DNA of 64,000 nt, taken from contig CAJNOI010000113.1 of the NCBI GenBank assembly GCA_905250115.1, positions 258,424-322,423 of the forward strand, read 5' to 3'. Below are positions 20,846 to 33,929 of this stretch, in pieces. The stretch comes from Adineta steineri (lineage: Eukaryota > Rotifera > Eurotatoria > Adinetida > Adinetidae). Numbering within the stretch: position 1 is the stretch's first letter; each line of letters begins with the position of its first letter. A program made the position numbers and the translations under genes. Below the pieces are notes generated by a model that had not been told where the DNA came from, made no database searches, and worked only from the letters and a program-made list of their open reading frames with translations.

Positions 20846-23712
20846 ATGGGTTTACTAACTGAAGGACATCCATTAAGTTGGGAGGAAACAAAAAAATATG
20901 CGCAGTTTATACGTGAACATGGTATCGAACAGTTTATACATACTTATAATAAACTTAAAGATCGTCGAAATGATTGTCTTAAATGGGGTGATGAAGTAAT
21001 AAAAAACAAAAATTATTATTTTAAAAATCGTACAATCTTATTTCATTCTAGGTTGAATATATTATGGTTCGTTTTGATCATGAAAATAAAAAAGTTCAAC
21101 TTGTTCTTAAAGCTCATGACATTTTACCTACTCTGATGGAGCCTGAACATACGAATCCTGAGTAATTACATTTTTAACTAGTATATAAAAATAAATACAA
21201 ACAAATTTTGTTTATTTAGTGATTGTTCTTCATTATGGCGACCAGAGTATGCAGTAAGTAAAATATTAAAATAGTAGTAACTCTATTCTATTTTCTTTCA
21301 TAGGATTATATGATTGAAGGTACACCAGGCCAACCCTACGGGCATTTACCTGTACACTTTAATATGGTTGAAGCAAATATGCGTTTACGGTATGTTTTTA
21401 TCTTCTGTCAATAAAGTCAAGATAAAGAACATAAATACTATTTTTAGCCGACAACAAGGTCAAGAATTACTTGGTAAAGATGAATATGTTCTGAGCACTT
21501 CAAATTTTCCGAGGTAAAAATTTATTTGAAAATATTATTTTTTTTAGTTTTTTTTAATTTTTTAAGAAATGGATGTATTGATTTTACTTATCCTACTCAT
21601 AAAACAACACCAAGTACATCAGCATCTGCTTCACTATTCTTTCCTGATGAAGTTATCTATCCAGAACATCCACGTTTTAAGTAATATTAATTCATTTATC
21701 ATTTATTTTTAACTAATCTATTTTATTTTAGAACATTAACAAGAAATATTCGTATGCGACGTCAATCGAAAGTTGCTATTCATGTTCCTCGTATGTATAA
21801 GATAATTATATTTCATATTATTTTTTATTATTATTCTAGTTTTTATTGATGAAAAAACTCCTCGACCATTCGTTGAAGATTTATCAATATATGGCGATGC
21901 TGGTGATGCTTATAAGTCAGAGGCTGTTGAAGATAGTATTTATCTCGATGCAATGGGATTAGGTATGGGTTGTTGCTGTTTACAAGTTACTTTTCAAGCA
22001 CAATCAATTGATGAAGCACGATTTCTATATGATCAATTGACTCCATTAACACCCATTGTGGTATATAGAGAAATTTTATTTTAATTAATTGTTTTTTCAA
22101 TGGTTTTTATTTTTTTTAGTTAGCATTAACTGCTGCATCGCCCATATGGCGTGGATATTTAGCTGATGTTGATTGTCGATGGAATGTTTTATGCGCTATG
22201 GTAGATGATCGAACTCCTGAAGAACGAGGATTAGAAGTAAATAGAGAAAATTTTGTTTGCTGAAATAAATCTCAATAATTTTAGCCATTAAAAAATGAAC
22301 GATTTCATATACCTAAATCTCGTTATTCAAGTGTTGATTGTTATATTTCGCCAGATAGTGCCATGTATAATGATACTGAAGTTATTCAAGATGCAGATTG
22401 TTTTCATAAACTCACTGAAAATGGTAAAATAATTTGAAAAAAAAAATAATCATTTCTTTAAATTCGATTCTTTTGTTTTCAGGTATTGATCCTATGTTAG
22501 CTCAACATGTCGCTCATTTATTTATTCGGGATACAGTTTCTTTATTTAAAGAAAAAATTCATTTAGATGATACACAAGATACAGATCATTTTGAGGTAAA
22601 TCATCTTCTTCTTCAAGAAAGCAATTATATATTTTTTTGTTCTTCTTCTAAACTTAGAACATTAATTCAACTAATTGGCAATCAATGCGATTTAAACCAC
22701 CACCAGTTAATAGTAATATCGGTTGGCGTGTAGAATTTCGACCATCAGAAGTAAAAAAACTAATACCTAATTCAGTAGTATCAATTAATATTTTTCTATC
22801 ATATAGTTACAAATGACTGATTTTGAAAATGCTGCATTAGTTACATTCATTGTGTTATTAACTCGAGCAATTATGACATATAATTTAAATTTACTTATTC
22901 CTATTTCAAATGTAAGAAATTTCAGAAAAAAAAAAGAATGAACTAATCAATAATTTATTGTTAATTAGGTTGATGAAAATATGCAATCAGCACAAAAGCG
23001 TGATGCAGTTCGGCATGAAAAATTTCATTTTCGAAAATGTCTTTCGACTAGTAAATAATCATTGTATAAATTGAAAAACCCATGATTTTTTTTTCAAATT
23101 TTAGTGAAAACACCTGAAACACCATGTATGGCATCAGTTCAAAAATCATTCTTTCAAGACAATGAATGTGAACATCGTCTCATGACAATCAATGAGATTA
23201 TTAATGGATCTGTAAATAGATCTTTATTTTCATACTTATATATATATAAATTCATATGATATTCTAGAATGAATTTGTTGGTCTTTTAAGAATTATTCAA
23301 GATTATTTATCTAATCTTGAAGTTGATGCTGATACACGATGTACTATTAATCAATACTTGAATTTAATTAGTAAACGTGCAGCTGGTATGATAAATAAAA
23401 ACAATATTCTTTACTTTTTTTTAAACGTATAAATATTTATTCTTAGGTACATTAATGACAAATGCAGCTTGGATGAGAAATATTGTTACACGTCATCCAG
23501 CATATAAACATGATTCAGTTGTTAGTGATGAAATAGCATATGATTTATTATGGAAAATGACAAAAATCTCAACCGGTGAAGAAGAATGTCCAACAGTATT
23601 ACCTCGTATGTCATCAAAAACAACGCTTGATATCTCAGCTGCACTCGAAAAAGAAAATAATCAATTGGAAGTAAAACGATCTTTAATAAATCAACAAAAT
23701 CAACAAGAATAA
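20846..23712 (+). CDS. GCLC: Glutamate-cysteine ligase catalytic subunit, 659 aa, 17 exons
   Basis: First and rate-limiting enzyme of glutathione synthesis (ATP-dependent joining of Glu and Cys), cytosolic. Exons: 20846-20995, 21052-21161, 21220-21253, 21304-21389, 21448-21513, 21567-21680, 21732-21790, 21840-22060, 22120-22236, 22285-22423, 22483-22595, 22658-22750, 22807-22911, 22969-23050, 23105-23211, 23268-23385, 23447-23712; every junction keeps phase. The N-terminus [19 protein letters not shown] and [15 protein letters not shown] match the animal enzyme, as do [63 protein letters not shown] and [25 protein letters not shown]. The length is close to the human enzyme (637 aa). Introns are all about 45-65 bp. 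Its 3' end faces the NCoR gene. Confidence 0.97.
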
Positions 23713-23935
23713 TCCGGTTTTATCAACATTTCTTTCTTATTTATACAAGAATGAAGTCTTTCATAAAGAACTCCTTAATATATATTTACATACACATTTT
23801 TAGTTCTCATTTTATGTCATTCATAAGTATCCGTTCTTATTGTTATCTATTATTCATTTTTAGTTTATTTTTATTCTTCTTGTTCGATATTTGTTATCTG
23901 CTGTCACAATTTAGATAGAAAAAGAAAAGCACGTA
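23713..23935. other. Convergent 3' spacer between GCLC and NCoR genes
   Basis: About 220 bp of T-rich sequence holding the 3' ends of both genes; it ends at the assembly gap. Confidence 0.5.
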
Positions 23936-24035
23936 NNNNNNNNNNNNNNNNNNNNNNNNNNNNNNNNNNNNNNNNNNNNNNNNNNNNNNNNNNNNNNNNN
24001 NNNNNNNNNNNNNNNNNNNNNNNNNNNNNNNNNNN
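23936..24035. other. Assembly gap (100 N)
   Basis: Exactly 100 N, the usual placeholder for a gap of unknown size. It removes the C-terminal codons and stop of the NCoR gene: the frame enters it open from the right (SELDIPKDDKEDVSTAT). Confidence 0.95.
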
Positions 24036-27000
24036 ATTGTAGCAGTAGAAACATCTTCTTTATCATCTTTTGGAATATCCAATTCTGAAGTATTTGATAT
24101 TTCTTCTGTAGTTACAACAGGTGAGTTTCGTTGTTGTTCAAGTTCATATTCACTAATTAAACGTTTTTTTAATGGATGTGCACTACTGGATGAATTTGAT
24201 GCTGTTGGTGATGAAGCCATTGGTGGAGTATTACTTGGATTAGAATTAGTTGGTACTGAATTATTAACAGGACTTTTTATACTTGATAATTGATCACCAC
24301 TTATTGATAATGATGATTCATTTTGAGTATCAGATGATGAGGAAAGACTCTAAATTGAAATACAATACTTATAATAGATAATTTTATATCAAACTAAATT
24401 AAATATTTAATGAATTATTAGTTCTGTCTACTAAAAAATACGTTCTAAATGATAATTATAACCAGAGGCGTACCCAAGAATTTTGAATGAGAAGAGGGCA
24501 CACCCGCGTTTTTTGTCTTGTGGCTAGGTTCTTTACCGGTAACTCCCTTCAGATATGTTTTGGCCAAGGCGGGTGCACGAACACCTTTTTCATGTAACGT
24601 TTGAGTCTTTTTAAAAATCCTACAGTATGACTTTCGGTTAGGTAGTTACAAATTCGAGATTATATCTAGTTCTGTATCTTTCTATATGTATATACTAAAT
24701 TATTAAATTCGCTAATGTGAATTTGAATGTTTTGCTCAACAAAAGATATTATCACTCTTAAAATATTACCTGATTTAATGTACGAGGAATTTTAGCTTTA
24801 GGTGAATGATCATGTGGTGATGTTGATGACTGTCTCGATGGTGAAGATTGCTGTTCATCTTCTTTATTAAGAAAAAAAATCAAATAAAATACTATATATG
24901 TAAAATAAAAACTAATTACTTTTATTAATATTATAACGTGGATTAACAAGTTGATTATTTGTTGCTGATGAATATTGTTGTTGATCAGGTGTTAAACGTA
25001 ATGATGGTGATATAGGACTACCTTGTGTGATTGAACCTGTTGGACGTGATGTTCGTGATGCAAGTGGTAATGAATGTGAGTTTGTTAGATGATATTGTTG
25101 TTGTTGAACATATGACTGCCAATTTTTCTCTGCATTTGTTGATGCTGCTGATTGATGATGTGGAGCTTTTGATTGCGGTTGTAAAGCAAACGGATCACGT
25201 ACATTTGGTGTTGTTGTTGTTGAGTCCTGTGGTGTAGGAAAAGATGGATAATGTTGTTCTTCATCATTTGGTGATGTGCTATAAATAAAATGAGAAATTA
25301 TTTATAAATATAAATATTGAATTTTATTCTATACCGTAAACGTTTGGATGAATTTGGTTGAGATTGATTTGGTGATGATTTTTGAAATATATTTGCTGGT
25401 TCTACAAAAGAAGAATCATATGGTTAACTGCTTCTTTTCTTAAGTCAAGCTATTTATAATTCTTAATAAACTTATTTTCTCCTTCTGGTAATTATATATT
25501 CATTGTTCTATTATTTATACTACCATTTTCTATAAATATTTTAACTCCATATGCATCAGAATTATTTGTTTCTCTTTCTTTAGTGTAAATTTTAAACGTT
25601 CGCGACTACAGGTAATTATTGAAGTAGTTTAATCAGGTCACGTTGCACATATTTTCTATAGCTGCTTTTGTGAAGCTTAGATTGGACTGTATGTACCTGT
25701 TCTTTCTGAATAGTCTTCTGTTTTATATGTCAATTTGTTTTTGTATAAGTATAAATTTTTATTCTAAGTCCTTACTCTAGTCTCCTGTAGAAAGGTTATC
25801 ACTAAGCAACTGAAAAACATCTACAATGCAAGACTAATCATTGTATTGTTTCAATAATCCTATCGAATTTCATATTTCGATGATTTGTATATATATATTT
25901 ACCATCAGGTTTAACTAATGGTGGACATTTTCGATCAAGTTCACCACGAATTAAATATTCAATTTTTTCACATTTCTCATTTGGAGATGCTGGACGTTTA
26001 TTTGATTGTTCATCTAATTTAAATACAAAATAAATTTAGTATTTTTAAAATAAATATCTATTCTAACCATTTGTTGCCATTGGTTGAGCTTTACCATCAG
26101 CATAAATATCACTTGAACCCATTAACATACGCATTGTAATTGAACCACGTGACCTTGTACCTGAAATCAATGAAATATTTTACATCTGTATTTTTTTCTA
26201 GCAAAATAGATTTACGTGTATTTGTACTATTCGATCTTTCAAGAGCAGCTTGTTCATTATTATTTGAATGTCCTTTCGATGTTCCAGCAGCGCTGTTTTG
26301 GACTTTTTGATTAATTTCTAATAAAAAGAAAATTATCTAATTGATAGGTATTGTTTTTATTATAATTCTTACCTATATATTCCGCTTTTTCTAATGGTTG
26401 ATTAGAGAGAATCTTTTTTATTGAACTATCACGACGTTTTTCTGGCATTTCACTTTCTGTATTTGATTTATTCATTAAATCTGATTGTTCATTTGGATTC
26501 GAATCATCATCACCATCAAGTAAAATTGGTTGATCAGAATTCTAAAAATTTCCAAAATTTTATTTATAAAAATACAAAAATACAAAAATTCTATTTACAT
26601 TTGTTTGTGCAGTACGTGTTAATTGATTATTAGAAGGTTGTTCATGTAATGATGAGTCTGTGTTAGCAATTTTATTATCATTATCTAAATATATTTAAAA
26701 AGAAAAGGTTTTTTTTTTCTGTTTCTTAATGAGAAAAAGTAAGTGACTTATATAAGGTAATAAAAACAAGGTCATTATGACTTATAACTTCCTTTTCTCT
26801 ATCGTAAAGGGTTATGTGACTTGTCAATAGAAAAGAAATATCTACACAGCAATCTCTTATTATAGAATACTATGACTCGACATGATATAGTCACTTTTTG
26901 TTATTAATTTTAATGATAAATTAAAGGAAATTAAAAAAGAAAAATTCTGAACGCTGACAGTCATAAAGAAGACATCATGACCATAACTAAAAGTCTAACA

Positions 27001-29523
27001 AATTAAAATATTTAGCGTTTGTCTAAATATAAATGTGTTTATGACATTATAATTATATGCACAGCATAGTATAAAAATAATCGTTAAGGAATACAATAGA
27101 AATAAAAGTAATGAGACACGATATGATAAAATGCAAATGAATGTCGACCGATTATTTATATTTTATCGAAGAAAAGAAAGAAAGAAAGAAACAGAGCAGT
27201 AGAGACTATAAAATATTATATTAAACCCCCTAAGGATACTCTAAGCAAATATAACTTTATTTATTAGTATAAAAAGAAATGATTTAATAAGTTAAAAGTA
27301 CGCATGTTTTGTTTTGTTTTGTAATCAAATAAACTATCTCTATACTAAAAAAAAACAAATAGTTGTTTAATCAAAAGTAGCTATTTTTATATTTTTCTAT
27401 TAAATAGGTCATGACAACTTCAGAATAGAAGAAATGGAAAAAAAATAAAAAGAACGCATATTTTATATCCTATTAATCTTACTTGTTGAGCTGACAAACT
27501 CATTCACATTTTTGTTCATAAATTCTTGAATAGACATAGATTCTTTGGCATTTTTTATTGGTTCATTATGATGTGATGTTCTTTGTTGTGGTTGTTGCTG
27601 CTGCTGCTGCTGCTGCTGCTGCGGCTGTTGCTGTTGTTGTTGTTGCTGTGGATAATGTGATGGATGATGTTGATGAGGTGATTGTTGCTGTTGCCGTTGG
27701 GGTGATACAGTATCCATAGGTGGATGATGATGATTATGCATTAAATAAGCAGCATGATGAGGTGAAATTTGTGAATTTTGTAATGGTGGAACTAATGCTC
27801 GATTCGAGGAAGGTGTACTATGATGAGGATGATGTTGATGATGTTGTTGTTGTTGTTGATGATGATGATGACGATGAGGTGAATGATGACTTGTGTGAGG
27901 TTTATGAACATTTGGTGGTTGTCTCATATAATTCATTGGATTTCCATCCGATGAATGATCAGTATAATGTAAATTTGGATTTAATTTATCCGGAGATGAT
28001 TTCTAATAATAATAAGTAAAGAAAAGAAACTAAATATTAAAGTTTTATAATCTATAATTCTAAACATACATGATGATTATGTGCTTCAACACGTTGAAAA
28101 TGAATTGATGGACTTTCGACAGTATTTCGTGATGGATTTACACGATGATGATAATCATCTGGAGATCTAATTAAAATCAAGGTTAAATTATTTCAATCAA
28201 CAAATAAAATCTCTTTTTAGTTATGACACAGATATGAGGTCAAAATGACCTTTTAGAAAGTACACAATGTGCTTTTCTTTCTCATCACAAATATAGACGA
28301 TAAAATGAAGAATAGAATGACTATAACCTATTCTTACCGACTATTTCTTTCCGTTGCACGGGTTGATGAATGTCGAGACAACTCATTAAGTTTTATTAAT
28401 GGATTTTCATTTGCTCCAGGATTATGTTGCATATGTGGATGCATTTGTTGAGGATTACTCATATTTTGTGTACGCCAAATCGATGCTGGATAATCATCTG
28501 TAGGATAACCTAAATCATGTGAATGTCGTTTTGTTGCATGAGTAGGATAGGATGGATCTGGTGGAGAATGACTAGGCATAGAAGATGGTTGATGATGATG
28601 AGCCATCTTATAACGCATAGCTGCTTTATGATGTTCTGCTAAACAAAAGAAAACTCAATAGAATTTCATTATTTATTATTAGATTTTTGATATACCTTTT
28701 AATTGTTCGTTGTTAGCTGCAGAAGCAGCAGCAGCATATTCTTGCATAAGACGTGAATCAAACATGAATGGTGAATTCGCTGGTAGTGAACCGTAATATG
28801 GGGCGTATGGTGAAAGACCAGTTTGAATTAATTCTGGTGAATACAGACCTGACGAAGCAAGCAATTGTGAAGCAGCTAGAAAAGCGGCTTGTTGAGAATG
28901 ATGCGAATGTGGCGATTGTTGAATAGACGAAGATACATTTGGAGGACCAATTGTTGCAGGTGGAGGAAGTAATGGTTGATTGATTGAAGGAGATGGCTGA
29001 GATGGAGAACGTTGATCAGGTCCAGAACGATGTTGACTATAATTGAAAATTTAATTACTTAGAATATTCAAAAAAAGGATCAGATAGATTTTGCTATTCG
29101 AATTGAACTGAATTACTACAGTTTGATATGAATAAGTAAAAATCGTCAAAAGCAAATTGTATTTTATTATTAAATAAAATATCTCAAGAAAATGAGTTTC
29201 ATCAATTTTTTTTACATATTTTTTGACTAATAGTTTTATCGTTATCCTCGAACTGAACATGTTCTAATATTATACTGTAGTTTATATTTAATAGTATATA
29301 TATATCAAAAGAAAGATTGTACCGTTCATGACTTGGTGAATGTGTTGTAGGTGTAAGATATTTTGAAGTTAAATAATCAGCCCTTAATGTTTCGAATGTA
29401 TCTGAACTTGGTTCGATTTTAGTTGAAGTCTTATGTTGTTGCTGCTGTTGTTGCTGTTGCTGCTGATGCTGCTGTATATATTGCTGCTTTTGTTGATTAC
29501 AATAGCGCACGTAAGCAGCATGT

Positions 29524-29555
<32 letters not shown>

Positions 29556-32500
29556 TTGTTGTTGTTGTTGTTGTTGAAGTAAATGATGTTGTTCGATATT
29601 TCGATCTAAAATCTTCGGTGATTTATGATGTGCATATTCACTTCTTGGATTATTATAATGATGAGAATGTGTTGGTGATATATCAATTGCAATTGGTTTA
29701 CTTGTTGGTGTTGATGATGATATCGGTGTTCCACGCATAATTGAACCTTGCGGTAAAAATTTTTGTTGCGAATGAGGTGGATATTGATAATGTGTTCCTG
29801 GTGATTGAGGTTTATTAACAGTAACTAATGGCGGTGGCGGTGGAGGTAGTGATGGTGGTGGTGGTGGTGGAGGTGCTTGAGTAGAAGAATTATTATGATT
29901 AGTATTGTTGTTAATGTTATTAATCGGTCTCTCTGGTGAAGAATTCATATTATTAGATAAACGTTTTTCTGTTTCATTTAATGTTTTAGATATTTCTTTT
30001 TCTACAAGTGATGTTATTGTTGAAAAATTCGTTGTTGATGGAATTGATTTTGTAGGTTTTTCATCATTTGTTAATGTTTGTTCTTCACCTTCATCAATAA
30101 CCATTCCTTGAGTTGAATCATTACTATCTTCATTAATTGTTTTTAACACATTATCATCATGAGTTTGTTTGGTTTGACCTACTTCTGAACCAGATACACT
30201 ACCATTATCTTCATCGTTATTCTATTTTGAAAAAAAGAAAAATTTGCAAATTTACTTTTATTATCAATTAAATTTCTTACAGGATCATCCATAGGTGAAA
30301 TATTTTTACGTTGTTGTTTCACATAAAAAGCTCGACAACTTTCTTCACTACGATGAACATATTCAGCAATTTGCGTCCAATCATGGTTAAATTTATCGAG
30401 TGCTCGGGTAAATGCATCAATTTCTGTTTCATTCCATTCTTCTAAAATTATATAAGACATGAAAGTTTTGATATAGAAATAAAATATTACCATCATCATG
30501 TTTAGAATTTTGATTTCCCGTTATCGTTGATTCATCATCATCATCTTCTACGGATTGATTTGCATGTCGTTGTCGTACTTGAACAACTACTTTTTCATAA
30601 CAACGTTTACAACAACGTTGAACATCAGGTGGAATTTCTAAAAATAAAAATCATACATTGACGTATTTAGTTTTTTGTCTAGTGTTATTCAAAGAAATAT
30701 TTACGTAATAAACGACGAATTTCTTCTCGATGTTCTTTAGATAATTCATTCCATTTGTGTGGAAATTGACGTAAAGGATTTTTACGATTTTTCTTTTTAC
30801 CAGGTTTGTCAGCTGTACAAGATAATAACTGACATCGACTAAATATGAAGAAAAAAAAAGATAATTTAAAAGATAAAAATTATGAACATACTTTTTATTA
30901 GAATTTTTTCCATCATTAATATCACCGGAATCTTAGAAAATAATATTTTATCGAAAAAATAGAATTAAAATTTTCTACATACTTATATCACGTCGTTCTT
31001 CATCGCTAAAAGAAAAAAAATGATATTTATTTAAACAATTATTTATAGAAATTTAAAAGTAGATAAGATATTTTTATTACTAGAAAGAGTACGATAAGTG
31101 CTCGTTTGTAATCATATCAAAGCGATAATAAAATGTGATACCTAATCCTAAAAGTCAATATTTATAAAAACTAAGTTATTTGATAATCTCATGTAACAAA
31201 TACTCAATATGCATCTTATTTAATATGTCAATAAAAATGATAAATTACAAAATTCTATGATTATATCGAGTAGACTGTAATGAACAAACTTACTTTTCTA
31301 TTCGATCAATTGAACGTTCATTATCCTATAAATAATATTGGACAAAATATATATATACACGAAATAATAAAACAAACTTGTCCTATTCCAAGGATTTGTT
31401 GAGATGTTGATGAAACAATTGTATTTGAAGTAACTTTTGTCACTAAAGTTGTTTCAATGGTTGTTGATGATGTAACTGTAGTTGTTGTTGTCGTTTGTTT
31501 TGCTCGACGTTTATTAGCTTGTGTTTGTTTTCGTAATAAATTTTTATAATTTTCAGTTTTCTTTGTCATATAATAAAATTGTACACATTGTTCAGTTGTT
31601 TTATTTTCAAGAAATGATGATATATAACCAAAATTTTTAGGTGATTGAGTAAATTTTTCAACAAAAATTTGTTTTTCTTCTCGTGTCCAACATGGCATTT
31701 TTATCTGTTCTTTATAAAATGCAGCTGCATCAGTTTTAATTAAACCATTTTGATTAAAATATTGATGTTTACGTTGCCAACTATCGTACATTATTGGTGG
31801 TATAACAGATGATCTACGCATTTTTTCATCTTCTTCTTCGTCATTTTCTTGTTCAACTGGATTTGTATTTGAAGTTAATTGTGTTTGTTGATCAGTTGTA
31901 GATGGTAATACTGATGATGATGATGGATCAGTTGTAGTTGTTGTTTGTTTTTTTTCTTTATCTTCACGTGCTTTGCGTAATTCTGGAAATGTTTTTTCAA
32001 ATGTTTCACGATATGCTGATATATCTTTAGCTAAAATTGATTTTTCATCTTTTTCAATGGATTTTTGCCATTGTTCATAAGCTTGATCATATGTTTCACT
32101 TTCAAATTTTGTTCGACACATATAACGTTCACGACTTTTTTTAAATAAATTTATTAAACGATTTTTCATTACATTCATATATCTAAATGAAAAAAAGTTA
32201 ATAATTCGCATTTCAATAATAGATATCATTTTCTATATACTGTGTTCGAATTTTTTCGATTGGTTCAAGATCACTTGGTTCTTGATAGAGTGGAAGTGTT
32301 AAATCAATATTATTATGTAACTGATTTAGAACTTTTTGACCATCTTCAGCTTTTTTCTAAACAGATCAATAATTCATTATACAAACAACTTGTTAGAAAA
32401 AGTTTACAGTGACCGAACAAATCATCATAATCAATAAAACTACTGATCGATTAATTTGTCATATTGAAATAAATTACTCATTTCGTTTTTTTTATATAAT

Positions 32501-33929
32501 CAATAATATATTACATTGACAGTGAGGATGCAAGAAACTATCCTTAATATATTTTCTTATGACTAAAGGTTAATCTAACATTCTATTCTTTTATTAAGCT
32601 TCGAGTCAATAAGAGGAATAAATAAATTAAAATTTTTTTTATTTATTTTATATAAATAGAAAGTATAGTAAGTCTAGGTCAAGGTCATAGACGTACGTGC
32701 AAATATTTATAAAAAATAAAATATAATTCACATATTTTCTTTTCTTTTTCCAACAAAACAGAATTTTAATATTGGGAATAAATTCTTCAAAATTAAATTT
32801 AATAAATCATATATTCAACTTGAATAATGCTCATATATGAATCAATATTAAAGAATAATAAATGATAGGCTTATCTTCAATTATTAATATACTTTTACTC
32901 ATTGACATGTAATACATTCCTCTGAACTTCTCAACTAACCTATAGCGACATTATTAATATTTCAAGCGTTTAACATGACTGTTTTTTTTACCTACGTACT
33001 TTTTCATATCTCTTTATCTCCGAGAAAAGAAAGAAAGAACGTAAAAATGATACTGAATAAAACACGCAATTAACACACTTGAGTTTTGTATGTTTATAAA
33101 TCTTACTCTATTATCATAAAGAATTTTTTCGATAAGTGTTTGTGAACCATTCGTTTTAAATATATCATCTTGATCATCATTTTCTTCTTCATCAGCAGCT
33201 GATCGATCTGCTTGACTTTTAATTTCACTCTTTAATAATAAAAACAAAAGAAACAAATTTAAATCGAAAAAAAGTACATTTTTGTAATTCTACTTGACTA
33301 AGTTTTGCTCGATGAAGTTTTTTCATTGTTATTTCAATATCGGATTCAAGTTTTGATATTGAAGTACGTATAATAGTTGTATCTCTTATATTGGAATCCA
33401 TTTTTGATTCATCAAGTATTGGTGAAATAGCTTCTGTTTGTGGTTGATATAATGGTTGTTCCTAAAATTGAGAAAAAAAACACATTTTATCAATTATTTA
33501 TTAAAATTATATTAAACTTTTTTAATATCAATTGATAATGGTATTGTCGATGGATAACGTGATCGTTTTGAATGTTCATCAATATGTGGTCCCATTGACA
33601 TTGGTGTGGCTAATGAAAATACATATGGAGCTAATGAATTTCTAAAAAAAAATAAATTCATAATTTATTATTTAGATTCTATTGTAAAATAGAAACCTTT
33701 CTGGACTAGTAAAATGATTATGATGATAACCAGCAAGTAATGATGGTCGACGATTTAATACCATAGCTGTATCAACATTTGAATTAGTATTATAATGAGT
33801 ATCACGCTAGAAATAAACATTTTTTTTTTCAATGAAATATTTCCTTTTTAAAACAATGTTTTTTACTTGTTGAAAATTACTCGGATAACCATATTGAGCT
33901 GCTTGCATATATGGGGATTGTCCAGACAT
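24036..33929 (-). CDS. NCOR1: Nuclear receptor corepressor (NCoR/SMRT/SMRTER family), about two dozen exons, C-terminus in gap
   Basis: Nuclear scaffold that links unliganded nuclear receptors to HDAC3-type complexes. The start is MSGQSPYMQAAQYGY at 33929. Exon 4 (about 33,465-33,290) holds the N-terminal coiled coil (SISKLESDIEITMKKLHRAK). Exons at about 33,235-31,380 carry LIEKILYDNRKKAE, LPLYQEPSD, YMNVMKNRLINLFKKSRE and the first SANT domain, the deacetylase-activating type (MPCWTREEKQIFVEKFTQSP.., about 31,700-31,530). The second SANT is at 30,440-30,285 (EEWNETEIDAFTRALDKFNHDW). The later half is low-complexity, rich in Gln, His, Pro and Ser, with the family's GSI(x)xGTP motif (QGSIMRGTPIS, about 29,740; RGSITMRM, about 26,140). 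IEYLI (about 25,970) is a candidate receptor-interaction (CoRNR) motif. Most introns are short; those at about 25.4-25.9, 26.7-27.5 and 32.4-33.1 kb are long and carry AGGTCA sites. Orthology to NCoR1 versus SMRT is not resolved; invertebrates usually have one. Confidence 0.9.
24473..24640. mobile_element. hAT-like element fragment in a corepressor intron
   Basis: Starts CAGAGGCGTACCCAAGAATT, the typical terminus of many animal hAT elements (CAGxGGCGTA). It includes facing GC-rich blocks GGCACACCCGCG (about 24,497) and GGCGGGTGCACG (about 24,569). No matching right terminus is found, so it is a truncated or rearranged relic. Confidence 0.5.
25635..25640. promoter_or_regulatory. AGGTCA half-site in a long corepressor intron
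   Basis: Single nuclear-receptor half-site (CAGGTCACG context) within the ~500-bp intron at 25.4-25.9 kb. Weak alone; listed because the other long introns carry stronger versions. Confidence 0.25.
26769..26783. promoter_or_regulatory. Near-perfect IR3 nuclear receptor element
   Basis: AGGTCA TTA TGACTT: an inverted repeat of the AGGTCA half-site with 3-bp spacing and one mismatch, in the ~770-bp intron of the corepressor gene. Confidence 0.35.
27475..28003 (-). repeat. His/Gln-rich low-complexity coding tract of the corepressor
   Basis: Trinucleotide-rich exon coding repeated His and Gln (HHSPHRHHHHQQQQQHHQ.., then an interrupted Gln run near 27,590-27,640 encoded by CAG and CAA). It generates a spurious acidic frame on the other strand. 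Confidence 0.8.
28237..28251. promoter_or_regulatory. Perfect IR3 palindrome AGGTCA-AAA-TGACCT
   Basis: Exact consensus of the steroid-receptor/ERE-type inverted repeat with 3-bp spacer, located in the intron between the exons at about 28,070-28,166 and 28,340-28,640 of the corepressor gene. Binding is not shown; the fit to consensus is exact at all 12 positions. Confidence 0.5.
29425..29590 (-). repeat. Polyglutamine tracts of the corepressor
   Basis: Two Gln runs, one of about 20 residues at 29,522-29,578 and a second of about 10 at 29,436-29,469, coded by mixed CAA/CAG. They are separated by HAAYVRYCNQQKQQYIQQH. Codon mixing lowers slippage compared with a pure CAG run. Confidence 0.85.
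32676..32687. promoter_or_regulatory. AGGTCAAGGTCA direct repeat (DR0; includes TCAAGGTCA)
   Basis: Two AGGTCA half-sites abut head to tail in the ~750-bp intron of the corepressor gene. The contained TCAAGGTCA is the exact extended half-site bound by NR5A/ERR-type monomeric receptors. Confidence 0.45.

Noticed and set aside
27720-28019. Acidic + strand frame opposite the His/Gln-rich corepressor exon
   Set aside because: It is the antisense of trinucleotide repeats coding His/Gln; it has no independent splice or start context.
29423-29740. Ala/Val-rich + strand frame
   Set aside because: Antisense of the polyglutamine tracts of the corepressor.
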